64,000 nucleotides of DNA from CALMEC01 sp963765105 (GTDB lineage Bacteria; Actinomycetota; Thermoleophilia; Miltoncostaeales; Miltoncostaeaceae): positions 1,054,001 to 1,118,000 of the forward strand of contig CAVXUW010000002.1 in NCBI GenBank assembly GCA_963765105.1. The letters run 5' to 3'. Of this stretch, positions 45,751 to 55,343 are shown in pieces. Every line of letters begins with the position of its first letter. Within the stretch, counting starts at the first letter, position 1. Made by a program: the position numbers and the translations under genes. Below the pieces are notes generated by a model that was not told the origin of the DNA, did not search any database, and was given only the letters and a program-made list of their open reading frames with translations.

Positions 45751-48124
45751 CCGTTCGATTGGCCCATGTCGGCCAATCGTCGATATTGACCGTCGTGCTC
45801 CGTGGCGCGATCGTCGCAACGGCATCGTCCCGGGTGAGGGCGGCGGCAAACAGGAAACCCTGTCCGAGATGACAGCCCAAGCGGCGGACGGCCTCGGCTT
45901 GAGCGGAGGTCTCGACCCCTTCGGCGGTGACCGTCAACGCCATTGCCGTGCTCAGTGCGACGATCGCAACAACCATGGCTTCGGCGATGTCGTCGTTGAC
46001 GAGAGCGGTGATGAAGCCACGGTCGATTTTCACCCCGTCGATGGGGTAGTCCGCCAGACGTGCCAATGACGAGTACCCGACACCGAAATCGTCGATCTCA
46101 ATCTTCACGCCGAGGGCACGGAGATTGTGGAGCGTCGACTTGGCGAGCTCCGGTTCTTCGGAGAGGAAGGTCTCAGTCAATTCCAGGCTGACCCGGTGGG
46201 GTTCGACGCGGTGTCGCGCCAGCGCATTGGCGACGTCGCGCGTGAAGTCGGGCTGCGCAAGCTGGCGCATCGAGACGTTGATGGCGATGCGAACATCGGG
46301 GGAGGCCGGGCCAAAGTGGTGGCGCATGTCGGCGAACGCGCGATCGAGCACGAACGAACCAATTTCATCGATCAACCCGGTGGCTTCGGCGATCTCGATT
46401 ACTCGGATGGTGGGGATCGTTGGCTGCGATGGCCACCGAAGAAGTGCCTCGAACGAGTCGATCTCGCCGGTGGCAAGGTCGATGCGCGGTTGATACGCAA
46501 CGGCCAGCTCGCCGTGCTCAAGCGCGTGGCGAATCCCGGCTTCGATCTGGGTTCGCTCAGTTACCCATTCACGCATGGTAGTGTCGAAGAGGCGCGCGCA
46601 GCAGCGGCCCGAGGCCTTAGCCTGAAAGAGCGCGATGTCGGCATCGCGAAGGAGTGACGCCGGATCGGCCTGGTCGGTCTTCAGGACGATGCCGATGCTG
46701 GGGCTCGTAAACATGGTGTCGTCGCCGATCGTAAACGGCATACGAAACTCGGCGATGACGCGTGCGGCAACTTCTTCTGCCTCGTGGGCCGCGCGGACAT
46801 CGGTCGACACGATCACGAACTCGTCGCCGCCGATGCGTGCCACCAGGGTCCCGTTGCGCACTGCTGATTGGATTCGCTGGGCGGCGGAGCGAAGCAACAC
46901 GTCCCCCGCCTGGTGACCGAGGCTGTCGTTAACGAACTTGAAGTTGTCGAGGTCGACGAACATCACCGCCAGTCGCTCCGAATCCGGGCTGGCGAGTGCG
47001 GTGCTCAGCGACTCCAGCAGGAACGTGCGGTTTGGCAAGCCCGTGAGGTCGTCGTGGGTTGCCTGAAACGCGAGCTTGGTCTCTGCTTCACGTGAGCGTC
47101 GTTGTTCTCGCGACAGGTTTCGAAGCAGGGAGACAAGTCGTGCCAGAACGAGCGTGCCGACGAAGAGCGCGGCACAGACGTACACCCACGCATGGTAGTC
47201 AAACCCCAGGGCGGGCACGACGACCGCCATTGTGGGGGCGCCGATGAGCGCGGCCCCCAGAAGACCGATGCGCGCGTAGGGAATACGTAGCTCTCGTATC
47301 GGCGCGGGCTCATCGGGCATGGTGTTTTGTCGACGGATCGACAAAGCGGCGGCGGACGAGAGGATGCCGTAGGCGAGGATGTAGAGGGCATCAGAGATGC
47401 GCAGCGATCGATTGAACGGGTCGAGCGAAACGATGTTGTAGAAGACGTCGGACGCCAGGAACATCACCGCGAAGCCCACGAGAAGCGCCAAGACGCGGTT
47501 GCGCCGGTGAGGGAGAAACAGCAAACCAACCATCGCGGCGACGATCAGGACGTCGGCCATGGCATACGACGCGAAGACGACACGCTGCCGCATCGAACCC
47601 TCATCGAGCACTCCGGGGTTGATGACGAAGAACTGCCAGATCGCGAGGCCCGCGATCGTCGCGACCGCCGACGCATCCGTGCAGACGTCACGCCAACGCT
47701 CACGACTGACGCGCGCGACCATCAGCCCCAACCCCGCAAACAGGAGAGGGTAGGTCAGGAGATAGAAGACATCGGCCAACGAGAGCACCGGAACAGCCCC
47801 GTTGAGTCGGGTGATCGCCTCGTAAATCCCGTCGCCGATGGTGTTGACGCCCATCGCCAGGGCGATGAGAGCCCAGCTCAGTCGGTGTTTGGGCAGCTTC
47901 ACCGCTGCGATCGTGGTTGCGACGGTGGCGATCAAGCTTGAGAATGACCCAAGAAAGACGAAGTGGCTGTCGTCACTGATCGATAGCGTGAAGATGGCCA
48001 TGAGCACGGCGAGGGTCATCAGCAACGATGGCCACGGCAAACGTCGCCGCAACCGCACCGGCGAGACGCGTTCGAGTACTTCTGAGCTCATTGGCTCGTT
48101 ATCGGGCACCGCGACGCGGAACAT
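45707..48124 (-). CDS. Membrane GGDEF-EAL c-di-GMP turnover protein
   Basis: 805 residues. About nine to ten transmembrane helices (25-330) form a MASE-like sensor with no recognised ligand. Then GGDEF (about 350-520) with IGGDEFVIV and no RxxD inhibitory site (RNGT instead). The EAL domain (about 525-790) keeps all catalytic motifs: FEALLRW, INVSMRQLAQPDF, ELTETFL, DDFGVGYSSL, VKIDRGFI, and TAEGVET. Both activities are possible; in many fusions GGDEF only regulates EAL. It interrupts the cdsA-dxr gene order on the opposite strand. Confidence 0.9.
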   Translation of the reverse strand: MFRVAVPDNEPMSSEVLERVSPVRLRRRLPWPSLLMTLAVLMAIFTLSISDDSHFVFLGSFSSLIATVATTIAAVKLPKHRLSWALIALAMGVNTIGDGIYEAITRLNGAVPVLSLADVFYLLTYPLLFAGLGLMVARVSRERWRDVCTDASAVATIAGLAIWQFFVINPGVLDEGSMRQRVVFASYAMADVLIVAAMVGLLFLPHRRNRVLALLVGFAVMFLASDVFYNIVSLDPFNRSLRISDALYILAYGILSSAAALSIRRQNTMPDEPAPIRELRIPYARIGLLGAALIGAPTMAVVVPALGFDYHAWVYVCAALFVGTLVLARLVSLLRNLSREQRRSREAETKLAFQATHDDLTGLPNRTFLLESLSTALASPDSERLAVMFVDLDNFKFVNDSLGHQAGDVLLRSAAQRIQSAVRNGTLVARIGGDEFVIVSTDVRAAHEAEEVAARVIAEFRMPFTIGDDTMFTSPSIGIVLKTDQADPASLLRDADIALFQAKASGRCCARLFDTTMREWVTERTQIEAGIRHALEHGELAVAYQPRIDLATGEIDSFEALLRWPSQPTIPTIRVIEIAEATGLIDEIGSFVLDRAFADMRHHFGPASPDVRIAINVSMRQLAQPDFTRDVANALARHRVEPHRVSLELTETFLSEEPELAKSTLHNLRALGVKIEIDDFGVGYSSLARLADYPIDGVKIDRGFITALVNDDIAEAMVVAIVALSTAMALTVTAEGVETSAQAEAVRRLGCHLGQGFLFAAALTRDDAVATIAPRSTTVNIDDWPTWANRTATPATPSRNTPRGR

Positions 48125-48170
48125 TAGGCGTAGGGCGCATGAGTTCGGGTCGCTCTCCGGGAATGCTCGC

Positions 48171-48176
48171 TACCAT
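48171..48176 (+). promoter_or_regulatory. Leaderless -10 box before dxr
   Basis: TACCAT ends six bases before the GTG at 48183, the right spacing for a transcript starting at the codon. This supports that start. Confidence 0.5.
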
Positions 48177-48182
48177 CGAGGT

Positions 48183-49289
48183 GTGCGTCGTGTTCTCATT
48201 CTCGGGTCCACCGGGTCAATCGGTCGCCAAGCCCTCTCGGTCATCGGTGATACCGGTGATCTCGCGGTGTGTGGTTTGGCGTGCGCGACGGATCGGATCT
48301 CGATGGCCGCCCAGGCCGTGAGCAACGGCGTCGCGTTCACGGCGTGCGCGGACGGTGGTGGTACGGTCCCGTTCTCCCCGGGTCTCGATGAGCTTGTTGC
48401 GGCGTGCCAGCCCGACATCGTGCTGAACGCGATTGTCGGCGCCGCGGGTTTGCGGCCCACGCTGGCTGCACTGTCGCAGGGAATTCCGGTTGCTCTCGCC
48501 AACAAGGAGAGCCTGGTGGTCGGCGGTGACCTCGTTGCCGCCGCCTCCGCCCGCACGGGCGCGCAGATCATCCCCGTCGACTCCGAGCACTCCGCTCTCT
48601 TTCAGCTAATGGCGGGGATGGGGCGTGAACGTGTGACACGGGGCGTGCTCACGGCATCCGGCGGCCCGTTTCGCGGTCGCAGTGCGGCAGAGCTCGCCGA
48701 TGTCGGGGTCGAACACGCGCTGAATCACCCCACGTGGCAGATGGGACCAAAGATCACGATCGACTCGGCAACGCTGATGAACAAAGGACTAGAAGTCATC
48801 GAGGCACATCACCTGTTCGACCTGGATTATGACGACATCGAGGTCGTCGTCCACCCGCAGTCCTTTGTTCACGCCATGGTTCGGTTGGAAGATGGGAGCG
48901 TGATCACTCACTGCGGCCTCCCGGACATGCGCGTGCCGATCGGCTATGCCCTTCGGTGGCCCGATCCCCCGCCTCCGGCTCCGACGTTCGATCTCACGGA
49001 CCGCACGCTGGAGTTCACTACGCCGGATGAGGAAACGTTTCGTTGCTTGCCGCTTGCTCGGGCCGCCGGACGTGAAGGGGGCACGGCCCCGGCGGTGCTC
49101 AACGCAGCCAATGAAGTTGCAGTGGCAGCCTTCCTTGATGGACGCATCGGTTTCCTCGATATCGCGGCGCTGGTCGAGCGTGCCCTGAATGACGTGCCGA
49201 CCGCACCGGCCGATTCTCTCGACGCGGTGGAAGACGCCGATCGTGCGGCGCGGGCGTCGGTTGCCGCGGCACTGGCGGTGACGGCATGA
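48183..49289 (+). CDS. dxr: 1-deoxy-D-xylulose-5-phosphate reductoisomerase
   Basis: Second step of the MEP isoprenoid pathway (NADPH). 368 residues from the GTG at 48183: LILGSTGSIGRQALSVI, LANKESLVVGGD, VDSEHSALFQLM, TIDSATLMNKGLEVIEAHHLF, VVVHPQSFVHAMV, and NAANEVAVAAFLDG. Acidic metal ligands (in DSEHSA and KGLEVIEAH) are intact. The long frame upstream runs antisense to the GGDEF-EAL gene. Overlaps rseP. Confidence 0.95.
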   Translation: MRRVLILGSTGSIGRQALSVIGDTGDLAVCGLACATDRISMAAQAVSNGVAFTACADGGGTVPFSPGLDELVAACQPDIVLNAIVGAAGLRPTLAALSQGIPVALANKESLVVGGDLVAAASARTGAQIIPVDSEHSALFQLMAGMGRERVTRGVLTASGGPFRGRSAAELADVGVEHALNHPTWQMGPKITIDSATLMNKGLEVIEAHHLFDLDYDDIEVVVHPQSFVHAMVRLEDGSVITHCGLPDMRVPIGYALRWPDPPPPAPTFDLTDRTLEFTTPDEETFRCLPLARAAGREGGTAPAVLNAANEVAVAAFLDGRIGFLDIAALVERALNDVPTAPADSLDAVEDADRAARASVAAALAVTA

Positions 49290-50416
49290 GGGTGCTGCTG
49301 TTCATTGTCGTGCTGATCGTGCTGATCATCCTTCACGAGTTGGGCCACATGATCGTCGCCAAGCTCTGCGGCATGCGCGTCGAGCGCTTCTCGGTGTTCT
49401 TCGGAAAGCCCATCTGGTCGTTCCGGAAGGGCGAGACCGAGTACGGCATCGGCTGGCTGCCTCTGGGCGGGTACGTGAAGATCACCGGGATGACACGTGA
49501 CGAGCTGGTAAAACGCGAGTACGACCCAAAGACGCGTGAGGTCATCAGCGAAACACCGGAGCCGCCCGAGGTTCAGGCGCGGGCCTACTGCAACAGCACC
49601 ACACCGCGAAAAATTGCCACGATCTTCGCCGGGCCGTTCGCGAACGTCATCGTCGCGGTGATCGCGTTTGCCGTGTCGTTTTGGATTGGCGTACCCACCT
49701 TCTCCGGCAGCACGAACGTCGTCGACGCTGTGAGTCGCAATAGCCCAGCCGAAGCGGTCGGGCTCGTTCCCGGCGACCGCATCATTCGGATCAACAACGC
49801 AACGCTCGGGGCCGGCGCGGACGTCGTTGAACCCCTCCGTAAGGAGCTCCAAGCCAACGTTGGCAAGTCCGTCACCCTCGTGGTTGAGCGTGACGGGACG
49901 CCACGGACGCTGACGACTCCGCCCTTGGTGGCCGCACCCGATGCCCCGAAAGTGGGGCGACTCGGTTTTCAGTTTGCTCAACGACGCGTGGAGGACACGA
50001 CGTTCGGCTTCTTCGGAGGCATTCGTGAGGGGGTGCAGTTCACCGGTTTCTTGACTGCGGAACAGATCAAGGCGCTGGGGCGCCTGTTCGTGGATCAGGA
50101 GACTCGTGAACAGGTTCAGAGCGTTGTGGGGATCGGTGCGACGTTCAACGACTTCGCCGACGAGGGCGTCTCGACGGTTTGGCGCTTCATCGGGATCCTG
50201 AGCCTCATCCTCGCGATCATGAACCTCATCCCACTGATGCCACTCGACGGTGGGCACATCGTGTTCGCCCTTGCCGAGCGGATCCGTGGCAAAGCAATGA
50301 ACGCCATCGTCTATCAACGGGCTTCGGTGGTTGGCATCGCCCTCTTCGGCCTCCTCTTTTTTTACGCGTTGAACAACGACTTCTCGCGCATCTTCGGCGA
50401 AGGCTTTAAGCCGTGA
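49286..50416 (+). CDS. rseP: Site-2 membrane metalloprotease (RseP/RIP family)
   Basis: 376 residues. Zinc site HELGH near residue 12, FFGKPIWSFRKGETEYGIGWLPLGGYV, one PDZ domain (about 155-215) and the third-ligand motif NLIPLMPLDGGHIVF near residue 315. Cleaves transmembrane anti-sigma factors or signal peptides in the membrane. The dxr-rseP-ispG order is conserved in Actinobacteria. Confidence 0.94.
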   Translation: MRVLLFIVVLIVLIILHELGHMIVAKLCGMRVERFSVFFGKPIWSFRKGETEYGIGWLPLGGYVKITGMTRDELVKREYDPKTREVISETPEPPEVQARAYCNSTTPRKIATIFAGPFANVIVAVIAFAVSFWIGVPTFSGSTNVVDAVSRNSPAEAVGLVPGDRIIRINNATLGAGADVVEPLRKELQANVGKSVTLVVERDGTPRTLTTPPLVAAPDAPKVGRLGFQFAQRRVEDTTFGFFGGIREGVQFTGFLTAEQIKALGRLFVDQETREQVQSVVGIGATFNDFADEGVSTVWRFIGILSLILAIMNLIPLMPLDGGHIVFALAERIRGKAMNAIVYQRASVVGIALFGLLFFYALNNDFSRIFGEGFKP

Positions 50417-51672
50417 GCGGTCCCCGCACCGTCACGTGCGTTGTGGGCGGCGTGCGCGTCGGGGGAGGCGCTCCGGTGGTCGTGCAGTCGATGACCAACA
50501 CCGACACGGCCGACGCGATCGGAACCGCCCGGCAGGTGGCCCAGCTGGCCGACGCGGGGTCGGAGCTCGTGCGTATCACGGTCAACAACCGTGCTGCGGC
50601 GGCCAAGGTGGGGGAGATCCGTGCCCGGCTGAGGGACGATCACGGGGTGTGTGTCCCGATCGTCGGTGACTTCCACTACAACGGCCACACGTTGCTTCGC
50701 GAGTTTCCTGAATGTGCGGCGGCGCTCGACAAGTACCGCATCAACCCGGGCAACGTCGGCCGCGGAGCACGCCATGACGCGAACTTCGCCGCCATCATCG
50801 ACGCGGCCGTTGAGCACGACAAGCCCGTTCGCATCGGGGTGAACGCCGGTTCACTCGACCCGGAGTTGGTCGATGGCCTGATGGATGCGAACGCCGCAAC
50901 GCCTGACCCGCGAAGCGCCGAGGAGGTGGTGCGTGACGCCATGGTCGAAAGCGCCCTCCGGTCGGCCCAGGCGGCTGAGGAGCTGGGCCTCGCACACGAC
51001 CGCATCATCCTGTCGTGCAAGGCCAGTCGCCTCCCCGATATGGTCGCGGTCTACCGGGCTCTTACCGAACGCTGTGACTATCCACTCCACCTCGGTTTGA
51101 CGGAGGCGGGGATGTCGAGCAAAGGCATCGTCGCGACCTCCGCTGCCCTGGGGATTCTTCTGAACGACGGTATCGGCGACACGATCCGGGCGTCGCTCAC
51201 CCCGGAACCCGGTGGCGATCGCAGCCTCGAGGTACGTGTGTGCCGCGACCTGCTGCAAAGCCTGGGTCTCCGCTCATTCCGCCCTCAGGTGACCGCGTGT
51301 CCGGGGTGCGGCCGGACGACCAGCACGGTCTTCCAGGAGCTCGCACAGCGCATCGAGACCCGTCTGGAGGAGCGGATGGCGGTGTGGCGCACCGAGCGTC
51401 CGGATGCCGCCGGTCTCACCGTGGCGGTGATGGGGTGCATCGTCAACGGCCCGGGTGAGAGTCGCGCCGCCAACATCGGTATTTCCTTGCCGGGCACGGG
51501 CGAGGAGCCGCGTGCGCCGGTGTACGTCGATGGGGAGAAGGTCGTCACCCTTGACGGCCCCACTTTGGCCGAGGACTTCATGACCATGGTGGAGGACTAC
51601 GTGGAGCGCACGTTTTCGCTGGCCTCTGAGGCCGCGCAAACCGCGTCTAGTAGCTTGCCCGGTCGTGAGTGA
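50413..51672 (+). CDS. ispG: 4-hydroxy-3-methylbut-2-enyl-diphosphate synthase
   Basis: 4Fe-4S enzyme of the MEP pathway. 419 residues. N-terminal barrel VVVQSMTNTDTADAIG, KYRINPGNVG, HLGLTEAGMSSKGIVATSAALG; C-terminal cluster domain with CPGCGRTT and MGCIVNGPGESRAANIGISLPG (three Cys, Glu). The GTG at 50413 overlaps rseP (GTGA). Followed by the disrupted proS. Confidence 0.95.
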   Translation: MSGPRTVTCVVGGVRVGGGAPVVVQSMTNTDTADAIGTARQVAQLADAGSELVRITVNNRAAAAKVGEIRARLRDDHGVCVPIVGDFHYNGHTLLREFPECAAALDKYRINPGNVGRGARHDANFAAIIDAAVEHDKPVRIGVNAGSLDPELVDGLMDANAATPDPRSAEEVVRDAMVESALRSAQAAEELGLAHDRIILSCKASRLPDMVAVYRALTERCDYPLHLGLTEAGMSSKGIVATSAALGILLNDGIGDTIRASLTPEPGGDRSLEVRVCRDLLQSLGLRSFRPQVTACPGCGRTTSTVFQELAQRIETRLEERMAVWRTERPDAAGLTVAVMGCIVNGPGESRAANIGISLPGTGEEPRAPVYVDGEKVVTLDGPTLAEDFMTMVEDYVERTFSLASEAAQTASSSLPGRE

Positions 51673-53415
51673 GGAGAAAACCCCCGACAGCTGGGTGATG
51701 GCACGCGGGCCGCGCGGCGGCTCATGGCGCCTGTCGGGACGGTTCTGGCCTACCTTGCGTGACGCGCCGGCAGATGCCGAGGCGATAAGTCATAAACTGA
51801 TGGTGCGTGCGGGGTTGGTTCGCCAGCTCGCCTCGGGGCTGTACACAATCCTCCCCCTTGGCCTTCGCACGATTCGCCGCATCGACAACATCATCCGTGA
51901 GGAGATGGACGGTATCGGTGCCCAAGAGATCTTCATGCCGGTGATGCACCCGGCGGAGATCTGGGAGCAAACCGGCCGCTACGGCCTGGGTGAGCAGTTT
52001 CGCTTGGAGGACCGCACCGGCCGCAAGATGGTGCTGGCGATGACCCACGAAGAGATCGTCACCTGGCACGCTGCGCGGGAGATCCGCTCGTATCGCGACC
52101 TGCCGCAGAGCTGGTACCACCTCCAGACGAAGATGCGCGACGAGCCACGATCCGAAAAGCGGGATGTTGCGTGTGCGCGAGTTCATCATGAAGGACTCGT
52201 ACTCGTTCGACCGCGATAGCGCCGGGCCTGGACGCCAGCTACGAGGCCCACCGGGGTGCCTACGCCCGCATCTTCGATCGCTGTGGGTTGCGCTGGTACA
52301 TGGTGGAGAGCGACGTGGGGATGATGGGTGGTGCGGGCGCTCACGAGTTCATGGCCCCGTCGGCGGTGGGGGAGAACGTCGTCGCGCGAAGCGACGCATA
52401 TGCGGCCAACCTGGAGATCGCCACCAGCGTTGCCCGGGAGCCCGACTTCGGTGTCGATCCCGGTGCTCCCGTGGCGTTTGACACCGCCGGCATCAACACG
52501 ATTGCTCAGCTTGCCGAGTTCGCGGGCCTGGATGAGGCGGTGCTGGCAAAAAGCGTTGTGGTTGTGACGGACGACGGGCCGGTGCTGGCGATCGTCCGGG
52601 GTGAGCATCAGGTGAGCACGGTGAAGCTCACGAATCACATCGGCGCGCATCGTGCGGCTCACCCCGAGGAGATCCTGGGATGGTTCGGTGCCAACCCTGG
52701 GTCGTTGGGCCCGGTGGGGATGGAACAGAAGGTACGCATTGTCGCCGACACGACGATCGCAACCGGCCACTACGTCACCGGCGCCAACCAGGACGGCGTC
52801 CATCTACGTGGTGTGGCGCTGGGCCGCGATTTTCAGGCCGAGACCGCCGACATTCGCGAAGTGATGGCGGGTGAGGGATGCCCCGTTTCGGGTGTTCCCC
52901 TCGAGCTGGAGCCCGTGATCGAGGTGGGCAACATCTTCAAGCTCGGGACCCGGTACTCCGAGCCGCTGGAGGCGAAGTACCTCGATCAGGACGGGGCGGA
53001 ACGGCTCATTGTCATGGGCTCCTACGGCATCGGCCCGGCGCGCATCGCCGCCGCAGCGATCGAGCACTCCTTCGACGACGCCGGCATCGTGTGGCCCAAG
53101 GCCATCGCACCGTTCGACATTCATCTCGTCGCCATCGGCAATCCCGGTGACCCGCAGGTGGACTTCGCCGACCAGCTCTACGACGACCTGTCCGACCTCG
53201 GGCTCGACGTGCTGTACGACGACCGGATCGGGATGTCACCTGGTCAGAAGTTCGTGGAGGCAGAGCTCTTGGGCTGTCCCGTCCGCGTGACCATCGGCAA
53301 GCGCACCCTGCCGGATGGCCCCATCGAGGTGCAGGTACGTCAGGGACGCGAGAAGCGCGAAGTGCCCCTGGACGGCGCCGCCGGCGCCATCCGTCAACTG
53401 TGGGAGGCGTTGTGA
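51665..53415 (+). pseudogene. proS: Prolyl-tRNA synthetase split by two +1 frameshifts
   Basis: Prokaryote-type ProRS with motif 1-2, an editing insertion (about SVVVVTDDGPVLAIVRGEHQ on) and a C-terminal anticodon domain (IHLVAIGNPGDPQVDFADQLYDDL). The reading frame changes twice: after TKMRDEPR an extra base (about 52151) moves it by one, giving SGMLRVREFIMKDSYSFDRD in the second frame; after DSAG another extra base (about 52227) moves it to the third, giving LDASYEAHRGAYARIFDRCG. Only about 75 bases lie in the middle frame. All other motifs are intact, so this is either a sequencing or assembly artefact, or a very recent inactivation. Starts with GTG 51665 overlapping ispG. Confidence 0.85.
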
Positions 53416-53819
53416 TCAAATGGCTCGTTATCGCCGTGCTCGTGGCCGGCACTTTCGGAGTGATCTGGACGGCGCCGTGGAAAGACGACGTCGACACACT
53501 CGTCGATTCGGCCCAGGAGAAGATCAGCGCCGCCCGAGGCACGCTTGACGTGCTCGACACGTCCACCGGGGGTGACTGCAAAGCCGTTGGCACGACTGCG
53601 CCGGAGAACGTGACCAGCGCGGTGGACGCCATCGTCGGTGAGGTGGAGAAGAACCCGGAGGCGACGTTCAAGGGCGTCGTCGACGGTGTCTCCGATCCCA
53701 CGGTCCGTGAGGTCGCGAAGACGCAGGCCGCTCAGATCGGTGAATGCCTCAAGAGCGCCCCAAAAACCGGCGCCGGTTGGCTCGACCTCAAGAAGAAGTT
53801 GGAGGCCGCCGCCGCCTAG
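53412..53819 (+). CDS. Membrane-anchored small protein
   Basis: 135 residues. One N-terminal transmembrane helix (IKWLVIAVLVAGTFGVIW) then an extracytoplasmic helical part with two Cys (GGDCKAV and GECLKS), likely a disulfide, and a helical end KKKLEAAAA. The GTG overlaps the proS stop. No family recognised. Confidence 0.65.
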   Translation: MIKWLVIAVLVAGTFGVIWTAPWKDDVDTLVDSAQEKISAARGTLDVLDTSTGGDCKAVGTTAPENVTSAVDAIVGEVEKNPEATFKGVVDGVSDPTVREVAKTQAAQIGECLKSAPKTGAGWLDLKKKLEAAAA

Positions 53820-53837
53820 TCGCCCATTCGCTCGGGG

Positions 53838-54314
53838 TCAGGCAGCGAGTGTCTCCAGCGAGGTGGTGATGGCAATCGACGGCATCAGAGAGCGGGCCAC
53901 GGGGCAGTACTTGACATGGGCTCGAAGCACACGGTCGACGGCATCGCGGTCGACATCGGCGTCGAGCTTGAGCTGGTACGTCACGTGGATGCGCTTGAGG
54001 ACGAGGACCTTGTCCTCGACTTCGACTTCGCCCTCGGCGATTCCCACGAGTCGATCACCGGCTGAGTTGATTTGACGCGCTGCCAGCGCGCCTCCGAAGG
54101 TGCCGGTCAGTCAGCCGCCCGCCGCGGCGATGATGTACTCGATCGTCCCGGCGTGCTGCGTGGCCGGGTGGTCGCTGGAGAAGCCGTAGTGCTCGCCGAT
54201 CTCACCCGGGACGCCGAACAGGACGGTCTCGCCGCTGACGTTGATGTGGGCGCGGCGAAGAGGCGGGTTCTCCCGCTCGATCCTGACGCTGCTTCGATAA
54301 ACGACCTCACCCAC
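53838..54314 (-). CDS. OsmC-family peroxiredoxin with in-frame TGA, probable selenoprotein
   Basis: 158 codons including one internal TGA (54111-54113, codon 68). Reading it as selenocysteine gives a complete OsmC-like protein: GEVVYRSSVRIEREN, EHYGFSSDHPATQHAGTIEYI, IIAAAGG-U-LTGTFGGAL, KRIHVTYQLKLD, then the second cysteine in HVKYCPVARSL (Cys137), ending at a TGA stop at 53838. The TGA falls on the peroxidatic Cys of the family, which reduces organic hydroperoxides. The GTG at 54314 has GAGGAGG upstream, setting the start. A seven-pair hairpin lies 20-37 bases downstream of the TGA. Standard gene calls would split it into two partial frames. Confidence 0.8.
54075..54091 (-). promoter_or_regulatory. 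Candidate bacterial SECIS hairpin
   Basis: On the message, GCGCGCU pairs with AGCGCGU (seven pairs, one G-U) around GGC, starting 20 bases after the TGA; the loop G residues fall at +27/+28. Position and loop G fit bacterial SECIS elements, which lie inside the coding region soon after UGA. Confidence 0.5.
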
Positions 54315-54402
54315 GTGGGCCTCCTCGTATCGCTGTGTGGAAAATCTACGCGCTGAGGCCCTCGGGGGCAACGGCGCCGCTGTGGTACCTTTCCCCGTGC
54401 TT

Positions 54403-54478
<76 letters not shown>

Positions 54479-54482
54479 CATC

Positions 54483-55043
54483 GTGAACAACGGGACATCC
54501 TGGAAACGGCGCCTGCGGTGGCTCCCGAACGCCATCACACTCAGCCGACTCGCCGGTATTCCCGTCCTGATCATCCTGATGATCCGGGCCGACGCGACGA
54601 CCTCCACCTCGGCGGCAGTCGTGTACTGCGTCATTGCCGGCACGGATTTCATCGATGGAATCCTTGCGCGGATACTGAAGGCCGAGTCACGGTTCGGGCG
54701 TATTGCCGACCCCCTGTGTGATCGCCTGCTGGTGGCGACGGTGCTGATCGGCCTCGTGGCGATGGGTCGCCAGGGATGGCCGGGGCCGGTGACAATCCTC
54801 GCCCGGGACATCGCCCTGATGTTCGCGTTCGTGTACTTCGCCAAGCGCGGCGTGGTGGGGAAGGTCGACTGGGCGGGCAAGACCAGCTCAACGGTGGCGA
54901 TGGTGGGCGCCGGGATGTGCCTGCTGAACGAATGGCCCGGCGGCGACATCGTGTTCGATATCGCCATCGTGCTCTCGCTCGCAACGTTTGCAAACTACGG
55001 CTGGGGCGCAATGAGAGCATTGCGAGTCTCAGGCTCCACATGA
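54483..55043 (+). CDS. CDP-alcohol phosphatidyltransferase (PgsA-like)
   Basis: 186 residues, about five to six transmembrane helices. The catalytic motif is seen as DFIDGILARILKAESRFG and then DPLCDR, matching D-x2-DG-x2-AR-x8-G-x3-D-x3-D. Start WLPNAITLSRLAGIPVLIIL is typical of phosphatidylglycerophosphate synthases; a cardiolipin or phosphatidylinositol-type role is possible. Uses the CDP-diacylglycerol made by CdsA. GTG start at 54483. Confidence 0.87.
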   Translation: MNNGTSWKRRLRWLPNAITLSRLAGIPVLIILMIRADATTSTSAAVVYCVIAGTDFIDGILARILKAESRFGRIADPLCDRLLVATVLIGLVAMGRQGWPGPVTILARDIALMFAFVYFAKRGVVGKVDWAGKTSSTVAMVGAGMCLLNEWPGGDIVFDIAIVLSLATFANYGWGAMRALRVSGST

Positions 55044-55062
55044 GGTTTCGGTCCATCTGGGT

Positions 55063-55068
55063 TATGCT
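55063..55068 (+). promoter_or_regulatory. Leaderless -10 box before the RsiG-like gene
   Basis: TATGCT ends eight bases before the ATG at 55077, and no ribosome-binding site precedes it. Confidence 0.45.
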
Positions 55069-55076
55069 GCCCGCAG

Positions 55077-55343
55077 ATGCCCTCCCGCGAAGCCCCTGGA
55101 AACCTCCCGCATTTTGACGCTGCCCCCGATCTGGTGGGGCTCGACGACGCTGCGCTCAAAACGGAAATTCACCGGCTTACGCAGCGAGAGCGCGAGATTT
55201 CTTTTCAGCGGCGCTATCTGCATGGACAGATTGAGCTGGCGCGCAACGAACTGCTGCGACGGCTCACGGAGGCCGGGTCCACCGACCTGTCTGAGGACGA
55301 TGTTGAGGAACTCAACCGCATCTTGGATGGTGACGGCGCATGA
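55077..55343 (+). CDS. RsiG-like ('aerial mycelium formation') helical protein
   Basis: 88 residues with two helices: LDDAALKTEIHRLTQRERE, then SFQRRYLHGQIELARNELLRR. Streptomyces RsiG is an anti-sigma factor (for WhiG) that binds c-di-GMP through E-x3-S-x2-R-x3-Q-x3-D repeats. Here the pattern reads E-x3-S-x2-R-x3-H-x3-E, so Glu, Ser and Arg are kept, while Gln is His and Asp is Glu. No sigma factor gene is adjacent. Followed at once by the FHA gene (overlap). Probably a c-di-GMP- or sigma-related regulator. Confidence 0.75.
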   Translation: MPSREAPGNLPHFDAAPDLVGLDDAALKTEIHRLTQREREISFQRRYLHGQIELARNELLRRLTEAGSTDLSEDDVEELNRILDGDGA

